From Olsenella sp. Marseille-P4559 (GTDB lineage Bacteria; Actinomycetota; Coriobacteriia; Coriobacteriales; Atopobiaceae), in the NCBI RefSeq assembly GCF_900605015.1, contig NZ_LR027575.1:116690-180689 (forward strand): a DNA stretch of 64,000 nt, read 5' to 3'. The translations under genes and the position numbers were made by a program. Below the pieces are notes generated by a model. It saw only the letters and a program-made list of their open reading frames with translations. It did no database searches and was not told the DNA's origin. Shown here piece by piece: positions 58,559 through 64,000 of this stretch (its first letter is position 1; every line of letters begins with the position of its first letter).

Positions 58559-60781
58559 TTACAGGTGCAGCACGCGATCCTTGATCTCTTCGGTACGTCC
58601 CTGGTTCCAGAACTGCGTGCCAATGTAGCCGCAGGTGCGCCTGGCCACATTGAGCTTGGACTGGTCGCGGTTGCCGCAGTGCGGGCACTCCCACACAAGC
58701 TTGCCGTCGTCCTCTATGATCTTGACCTCACCGTCGTAGCCGCACACCTGGCAGTAGTCGGACTTGGTGTTGAGCTCGGCGTACATGATGTTGTCGTAGA
58801 TGAACTGCATGACACGGATAACGGCCTCGAGGTTGTCCTGCATGTTGGGAACCTCGACGTAGGAGATGGCACCGCCGGGGGAGAGGCGCTGGAACTCGCT
58901 CTCGAACTTGAGCTTGGTGAACGCGTCAATCTTCTCGCGGACGTTCACGTGGTAGGAGTTCGTGATGTAACCGTGGTCGGTGATGCCCTTGACCACGCCA
59001 AAGCGCTTCTGCAGGCACTTGGCGAACTTGTACGTGGTGGACTCAAGCGGCGTGCCGTAGAGCGAGTAGTCGATGTTCTCGGCAGCCTTCCACTCGGCGC
59101 ACTTGTCGTTCATGTGCTGCATGACAGAGAGGGCGAAGGACTTGGCCTCCTCGTCGGTATGGCTCTTTCCGGTCATGTACTTCACGCACTCGTAGAGGCC
59201 GGCATAGCCAAGCGAGATGGTGGAGTAGCCGCCGTAGAGGAGCTTGTCGATTTTCTCGCCCTTGTCGAGACGGGCCAGTGCGCCGTACTGCCAAAGGATG
59301 GGTGCGGCATCGGAGAAGGTGCCGCGGAGGCGGTCGTGGCGGCAGCGCAGGGCGCGGTGACAGAGCTCGAGGCGCTCGTCGAAGACCTCCCAGAACTTGT
59401 CCATGTCACCGTCAGAGGAGAGGGCCACGTCGGGCAGGTTGATGGTGACGACGCCCTGGTTAAAGCGGCCGTAGTACTTGGGCTTGCCCGACTCGTAGTT
59501 CTTGGCCTTGGCGACGTTGTCGTAACCGTTGCCCGAGCGGTCGGGCGTCAGGAAGGAACGGCAGCCCATGCAGGTGTACACGTCTCCGTGGCCCTCGGTC
59601 TCGCCCCTGGAGAGCTTGTACTCACGCATCTTCTTCTCTGAGATGTAGTCGGGCACCATGCGCTTGGCGGTGCACTTGGCTGCCATCTTGGTGAGGTAGA
59701 AGTATGGGTCGCCCTCGTGGATGTTGTCCTCCTCAAGCACGTAGATGAGCTTGGGGAACGCAGGTGTGATCCAGACGCCCTTCTCGTTCTTGACGCCTTG
59801 GTAGCGCTGCTTGAGCATCTCCTCGATGATGAGGGCGAGGTCGTGCTTCTCCTGTGGGTTGTGCGCCTCGTTGAGGTACATGAACACGGTGATGAACGGC
59901 GCCTGGCCGTTGGTGGTCATGAGGGTGACAACCTGGTACTGGATGGTCTGGACGCCACGTGCGACCTCCTCGTGCAGGCGCTTCTCGACCATCGTGTCAA
60001 TCTGGTCGGGAGAGGCCTTGTAGCCGATGGTCTCCATCTCGGCATAGACCGAGCGACGAATCTTCTTGCGGGAGACGTCGACAAAGGGGGCCAGGTGCGT
60101 AAGCGAGATGGACTGGCCGCCGTACTGGCAGGAGGCCACCTGCGCGATGATCTGGGTGGCGATGTTGCAGGCCGTAGAGAAGCTGTGCGGGCGCTCGATG
60201 AGCGTGCCGGAGATAACGGTGCCGTTCTGCAACATGTCATCGAGGTTGATGAGGTCGCAGTTGTGCATGTGCTGCGCATAGTAGTCCGCGTCGTGGAAGT
60301 GGATGACGCCCTCCTCGTGCGCCTTGACAATCTCGGCGGGGAGAAGGCTACGCATGGTGAGGTCCTTGGAGACCTCGCCGGCCATGTAGTCACGCTGGAC
60401 CGACACAACGGTGGGGTTCTTGTTGGAGTTCTCCTGCTTGACCTCTTCGTTGTTGCACTCGATGAGGGCAAGGATCTTGTCATCCGTCGTGTTCTTCTGG
60501 CGCTTCTGGTTCTGCACGTAGCGATAAATGATGTACTTGCGAGCCACGGAGAAGTGATCGAGGGCCATGAGCTGGTCCTCGACGAGGTCTTGGACCTCCT
60601 CGACGGTGACGGTGTGGCCGGCCTCCATGCACTCGTCGGTGACGTTGAGGGAGGCGAAGCGTATCTCGCGCTCGGTGAGGCGCTCGTCCTCGGGCACCTC
60701 CATGTTGGCCTTACGGATGGCGTTCTCGATCTTGGCGACGTCGAACGTGACCTCCGAGCCGTTGCGCTTGATGATTTTCAT
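58559..60781 (-). CDS. nrdD: Anaerobic ribonucleoside-triphosphate reductase
   Basis: The 740-residue class III reductase makes deoxynucleotides without oxygen. It has an N-terminal ATP-cone (MKIIKRNGSEVTFDVAKIEN), ALSSDGDMDKF-type core segments, a C-terminal zinc site (CQVCGYDG ... CPHCGN) and the glycyl-radical loop RRTCGYIGTQFWNQGR. The start at 60781 has GGGAGGGTGAG upstream; the frame continues to 60805. NrdG follows downstream. It signals strictly anaerobic or facultative growth. Confidence 0.95.
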   Translation of the reverse strand: MKIIKRNGSEVTFDVAKIENAIRKANMEVPEDERLTEREIRFASLNVTDECMEAGHTVTVEEVQDLVEDQLMALDHFSVARKYIIYRYVQNQKRQKNTTDDKILALIECNNEEVKQENSNKNPTVVSVQRDYMAGEVSKDLTMRSLLPAEIVKAHEEGVIHFHDADYYAQHMHNCDLINLDDMLQNGTVISGTLIERPHSFSTACNIATQIIAQVASCQYGGQSISLTHLAPFVDVSRKKIRRSVYAEMETIGYKASPDQIDTMVEKRLHEEVARGVQTIQYQVVTLMTTNGQAPFITVFMYLNEAHNPQEKHDLALIIEEMLKQRYQGVKNEKGVWITPAFPKLIYVLEEDNIHEGDPYFYLTKMAAKCTAKRMVPDYISEKKMREYKLSRGETEGHGDVYTCMGCRSFLTPDRSGNGYDNVAKAKNYESGKPKYYGRFNQGVVTINLPDVALSSDGDMDKFWEVFDERLELCHRALRCRHDRLRGTFSDAAPILWQYGALARLDKGEKIDKLLYGGYSTISLGYAGLYECVKYMTGKSHTDEEAKSFALSVMQHMNDKCAEWKAAENIDYSLYGTPLESTTYKFAKCLQKRFGVVKGITDHGYITNSYHVNVREKIDAFTKLKFESEFQRLSPGGAISYVEVPNMQDNLEAVIRVMQFIYDNIMYAELNTKSDYCQVCGYDGEVKIIEDDGKLVWECPHCGNRDQSKLNVARRTCGYIGTQFWNQGRTEEIKDRVLHL

Positions 60782-61278
60782 GTGCTCACCCTCCCTGTTG
60801 CACAATGCCAGGCAGACGGCAAAGAGGTGCAGCTGCCGGCCGTGCGTTTGGCGTGTTTCCCTAGGGCCGCAACCGATGCTGTGTTGTGGCGCTGTCTACT
60901 ATGACACAACATCTTGTATGTGACATGCGAGATAAATACCGGATATTGCATTCCGTATGTACTCATTGCGTAGGAACATTGCCATGTCATCGCAGGTGAG
61001 CAATGCGAGCAGATTCAAACATTTTCGATAACGCTGCCGTTTATCGATTCGGTTTTCGGTGAACGGCAAAGGGTCTTTGTGCGTCATGCGAAGGTGAGCC
61101 CCAATCGCTTGGGACTGGCTCTCGGGAAGCGCGCGTCATGCCGCTGTCCGCCTTGGATTGCCTGTGGCTTCGCACAATGTAACAATCGGACGCGTCCTTG
61201 CCGACAGACGTGGCGCCGTGGCCAGCAGTGGTCTACAGTCCTTGCGTACATTACGTCTGCATCCGGGAAGGGGTGCGC
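60782..61278. other. Divergent region between nrdD and the aminotransferase gene
   Basis: No gene is seen in about 500 bases, which are partly AT-rich. ACACAACATCTTGTATGT at 60904-60921 has the form of an NrdR box (an inverted repeat with an AT-rich centre), the usual repressor site of ribonucleotide reductase genes, but a clear second box was not found. Promoters for both genes must lie here. Confidence 0.4.
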
Positions 61279-62439
61279 ATGCAGTTCTCAAGCAGGCTCG
61301 ACCTGTTTGGCGACGAGGTCTTTGCCTCTCTCAACGCCAGGCGACGCGAGCTCGAGGCAGGGGGCCGTGAGGTGTTTGACCTCTCGGTTGGCACGCCAGA
61401 CTTCGAGCCGCCGCATCACATCATCGAGGCGCTGGGAAGGAGCGCCGCGGATCCGGCCAACTGGAAGTACGCGCTGCACGACAAGGACGAGCTGCTCCGG
61501 GCCGTATGTGACTACTACCGCACGCGCTTTGGCGTGGAGACGATCACGCCTTCCATGGTCATGAGCTGCCACGGAACCCAGGAGGGAATGGGTCACGTAT
61601 GCGCGGCGCTTGCAGACCCGGGAGATGCGGCCCTCATCCCAGACCCGTGCTACCCGGTCTTTGCGGCCGGCACCCTCCTGGCTGGGGCAAGGCCCTGGTA
61701 CTATCCGCTCACGGCCGAACATGGCTTCCTCCCCTGGGTGGCGGGTGTTCCTGACGACGTGGCGGATGCAGCCCGATATATGGTGGTCTCGCTTCCTGCG
61801 AACCCCGTTGGCTCCGTGGGGACGCCCGAGGTCTACGAGCAGGTCATTGCCTTTGCCAAGGCACACGACATTGTGGTCATCCACGACAACGCCTACTCCG
61901 ACATCATCTTCGACGGCCCTGCCGGTGGGAGCTTCCTTGGCTATCCGGGCGCGCTCGATGTGGGTGTGGAGTTCCTCTCGCTTTCCAAGTCCTTCAACGT
62001 GACCGGCGCACGTCTCTCGTTTCTTGTGGGACGCGAGGACATCGTGGCCGCGACGCGCAAGCTGCGCAGCCAGGTTGACTTTGGCATGTTTTTGCCCGAG
62101 CAGGACGCGGCCATCGCCGCGCTCACGGGACCACGTGACTCCGTGGAGCGCCAGCGCCTGCGCTACCAGGAGCGCAGGGATGCGCTCTGTGACGGCCTTG
62201 AGGCTGTTGGCTGGGAGCGCCCCAACGCCCATGGGTCGATGTTCGTGTGGGCGCGCATTCCGCATGGCCGCATGGACTCGCAGGCGTTTGCCCTTGAGCT
62301 CATGGAGAAGGCCGGTGTCATCGTGACACCGGGTGCGAGCTTTGGCCCCTCAGGCGAGGGATACGTGCGCTTTGCCTTGGTCATGCCCCCGGAGCGCCTG
62401 CGTGAGGCATGCCGAAGGATTGGGGAGTCTGGGGTCTAG
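61279..62439 (+). CDS. Class I/II aminotransferase
   Basis: This 386-residue fold-type I PLP enzyme has FDLSVGTPDFEPP near residue 35, the NPVGSVGTPEVYE segment, HDNAYSDIIFDG and the PLP lysine in SLSKSFNVTGARLSFLVG. The pattern resembles aspartate/LL-diaminopimelate aminotransferases, but the donor and acceptor are not clear. The start at 61279 has GAAGGGG upstream; the longer frame to 61198 is unsupported. It stands alone, divergent from nrdD. Confidence 0.87.
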   Translation: MQFSSRLDLFGDEVFASLNARRRELEAGGREVFDLSVGTPDFEPPHHIIEALGRSAADPANWKYALHDKDELLRAVCDYYRTRFGVETITPSMVMSCHGTQEGMGHVCAALADPGDAALIPDPCYPVFAAGTLLAGARPWYYPLTAEHGFLPWVAGVPDDVADAARYMVVSLPANPVGSVGTPEVYEQVIAFAKAHDIVVIHDNAYSDIIFDGPAGGSFLGYPGALDVGVEFLSLSKSFNVTGARLSFLVGREDIVAATRKLRSQVDFGMFLPEQDAAIAALTGPRDSVERQRLRYQERRDALCDGLEAVGWERPNAHGSMFVWARIPHGRMDSQAFALELMEKAGVIVTPGASFGPSGEGYVRFALVMPPERLREACRRIGESGV

Positions 62440-62554
62440 CGGGGGTCTAGCGGGTTTGCGTCCGCAGCGCGGACGCGGCGTTGGATACGGTTGCATTGCC
62501 GAGGACCGGCCTCGGCAGCAGAGCGTCGGGCATGCCCGGCGAGGGGGTGGGGAC

Positions 62555-63139
62555 ATGAACTCGAAGAACTTCCAGGACCTGGTGCGGTCGTCGCGCACGC
62601 ATCGGCGGTTCGCCGAGGATGAGCTGCTGTGCCACGGGGACCTTGTCGCGCTGGTGAACGCTGCGCGCTTTGCGCCCTCGGGAAACAACATGCAGGTCCT
62701 GCGCTTCCACATTGTGTCTGAGCCTGCGGAGCGCTCGGCGGTCTTCCCTCGTCTGCACTGGGCGGCGCTGCTGCGTGACTGGAACGGCCCCGCTGTGGGG
62801 GAGAGGCCTGCAGGCTACATTGCCATATGCGCGCCCAAGGCCGTTGCCGCCAACCCCATTTGCCTGATTGACACCGGCATTGCGGCGCAGACCATCGCGC
62901 TGGCGGCAGCGTCGCGAGACCTTGGTTGCTGCATCATCAAGAGCTTTGACCCCGACGTGAACGACGTCATGGGGGTCTCGGCAGAAGGCTACGTCACCGA
63001 GCTGGTGCTGGCCCTGGGCGTGCGCGGGGAGCGCGTGGTACTCGAGACGAGCGAGGGCGAGCACGGGCTTGCGTACTGGCGCGATGCCGAGGGCACCCAT
63101 CACGTGCCCAAGCTCCCGTTGGAGGACCTCCTCATTTAG
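62555..63139 (+). CDS. Nitroreductase-family FMN oxidoreductase
   Basis: The 194-residue protein has the family's N-terminal RSSRTHRRFAEDEL, FAPSGNNMQVLRF (FMN-binding region) and IDTGIAAQTIALAAASRDLG segments. It would use NAD(P)H and FMN to reduce nitro groups, quinones or a specific metabolite; the substrate is unknown. GGGGGTGGGG lies before the ATG. A GC-rich hairpin (62458-62476) separates it from the aminotransferase gene. Confidence 0.87.
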   Translation: MNSKNFQDLVRSSRTHRRFAEDELLCHGDLVALVNAARFAPSGNNMQVLRFHIVSEPAERSAVFPRLHWAALLRDWNGPAVGERPAGYIAICAPKAVAANPICLIDTGIAAQTIALAAASRDLGCCIIKSFDPDVNDVMGVSAEGYVTELVLALGVRGERVVLETSEGEHGLAYWRDAEGTHHVPKLPLEDLLI

Positions 63140-63213
63140 GGAGGGCGCCAATCCGGCACCGTAGGGGCCCTTCGTACGAGGCCGCAGCGATTGTCGGTGC
63201 TTCGGCGGCAGCG

Positions 63214-64000
63214 TTACGCCGCGCCGTTGCACCTCCCGAGCGACTCCAGGCCGATGAGCGCGGCGCCAATGGCCCCGCACAGTTGCGAGTCCTCGTGCGT
63301 GGCCACGGGTGCCCCAAGCACCTCGGAAAGCGCCCGCACGACGCCCTCGTTCTGGGCAACGCCGCCGGTCATGAGGAAGGGCGGCTCTGCCCCCACGCGG
63401 CTGGCGAGGGTCGCAGTCTTCTTTGCCACCGAGACGTCGAGCCCATGGATCACGTCGGGGGTGGGGGTGTTTGCCGCAACAAGCGAGACGACCTCGCTCT
63501 CGGCGAACACGGTGCACATGCTCGTGATGCGCACGTCGTGGTGCCACTCGAGCCCGCGGCGGCAGAACTCGTCGAGGCCCATTTCGAGCACGCGTGCCAT
63601 GGCCTCCATGAAACGGCCCGTACCTGCGGCGCACTTGTCATTCATCACAAAGCCCGCGACGCCTCCGCTGGGGTTGAGGTGGATGACCTTGGAGTCCTGG
63701 CCGCCGATGTCGATGACGGAGCGTACGTCCGGGGCCAGGTAGTGGGCACCGCGCGCGTGACAGGTGATCTCGGTGACCGAGGAGTCCATGCCGTCGATGC
63801 TGTCGCGGCCGTAACCGGTCGACACGCGCAGCGCCACATCATCGCCCGAGATTCCCGCGTGCGAGAGGGCCTCGCCCATCGCGCGTGCGGCGGCATCTGC
63901 CGCCCGGGCACCGGTGGGGACGATGGCCGTGGCGACGATCTTCCGTGATGCGTCCATGAGGACGACGTCGGTCGACGTGGAGCCGGAGTCAACCCCCATT
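63214..64000 (-). CDS. 2-hydroxyacyl-CoA dehydratase activase (BadF/HgdC family), 5' cut by window
   Basis: The frame encodes an ASKHA-fold ATPase: GVDSGSTSTDVVLMD (phosphate loop), STGYGRDSI, VIDIGGQDSKVI, and the bridging-cluster cysteines in NDKCAAGTGRFME and SMCTVFAESEVV. HgdC-type activases transfer an electron to 2-hydroxyacyl-CoA dehydratases with ATP hydrolysis. Its few N-terminal residues lie beyond 64000. The dehydratase-like gene in this window (1320-2400) is dead, so the live partner must be outside, probably upstream of this gene. Confidence 0.92.
   Translation of the reverse strand, partial: MGVDSGSTSTDVVLMDASRKIVATAIVPTGARAADAAARAMGEALSHAGISGDDVALRVSTGYGRDSIDGMDSSVTEITCHARGAHYLAPDVRSVIDIGGQDSKVIHLNPSGGVAGFVMNDKCAAGTGRFMEAMARVLEMGLDEFCRRGLEWHHDVRITSMCTVFAESEVVSLVAANTPTPDVIHGLDVSVAKKTATLASRVGAEPPFLMTGGVAQNEGVVRALSEVLGAPVATHEDSQLCGAIGAALIGLESLGRCNGAA

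Noticed and set aside
58136-60904. Long plus-strand frames over nrdD
   Set aside because: The valine/leucine-rich translation is the usual shadow of a GC-rich gene; nrdD on the minus strand is certain.

Overview
The window is dense, GC-rich bacterial DNA, read as a chromosomal segment of an anaerobic, saccharolytic/purinolytic actinobacterium, most likely a Coriobacteriia member (Olsenella/Atopobium-like). The basis is the anaerobic class III ribonucleotide reductase (NrdD/NrdG), many phosphotransferase (PTS) systems, selenium and molybdenum accessory genes, two DUF4143 ATPases, and the absence of any respiratory or aerobic gene. The genus is an inference. No tRNA, rRNA or CRISPR array was seen.

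Region 1 (1-23.3 kb) is a purine/nitrogen catabolism locus. It holds a TehA-like transporter and a broken 2-hydroxyacyl-CoA dehydratase-type gene. A xanthine/uracil permease, YgeX, a formamidase-type amidohydrolase, YgeY, YgeW, carbamate kinase, a ModE-HTH/MocA fusion, a hydantoinase and RidA follow. Next come the markers of the selenium-dependent molybdenum hydroxylase system: YqeC, YedF, a class V aminotransferase, a DUF3343 protein, YqeB, SelD and XdhC. The hydroxylase itself is not in the window. These genes fit anaerobic purine breakdown to diaminopropionate and carbamoyl phosphate, with ATP recovered by carbamate kinase. Three transcription units (permease, ygeX, ygeY) share an upstream motif containing AACAAAAAGT.

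Region 2 (23.3-27.2 kb) holds two GNAT acetyltransferases around a decayed PIN toxin-antitoxin pair, and the last two IMP-synthesis steps encoded as separate proteins. Two hairpins with a common tip but different stems lie between them.

Region 3 (27.2-48.1 kb) looks like acquired sugar islands bounded by transposase wreckage (IS30, IS1595, IS3). The first is a mannose-family PTS operon with two SIS-domain proteins and a FrlD-like kinase fused to a HAD phosphatase, suggesting Amadori-sugar (fructoselysine/glucoselysine) use. Then come deoC and a GntR regulator. The second is a galactitol-type PTS operon with GatD, an RPE-family epimerase, a PRD regulator, a PfkB kinase and an aldose epimerase.

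Region 4 (48.1-64 kb) has a MazEF-like pair, an ABC exporter and a DUF4143 ATPase. A MerR regulator is followed by a UbiD/UbiX/LpdD decarboxylase cluster in which UbiD is frameshifted and the transporter has lost its middle. NrdG, a RelE/Phd pair, NrdD, an aminotransferase, a nitroreductase and the activase for a 2-hydroxyacyl-CoA dehydratase (cut by the window edge) complete it.
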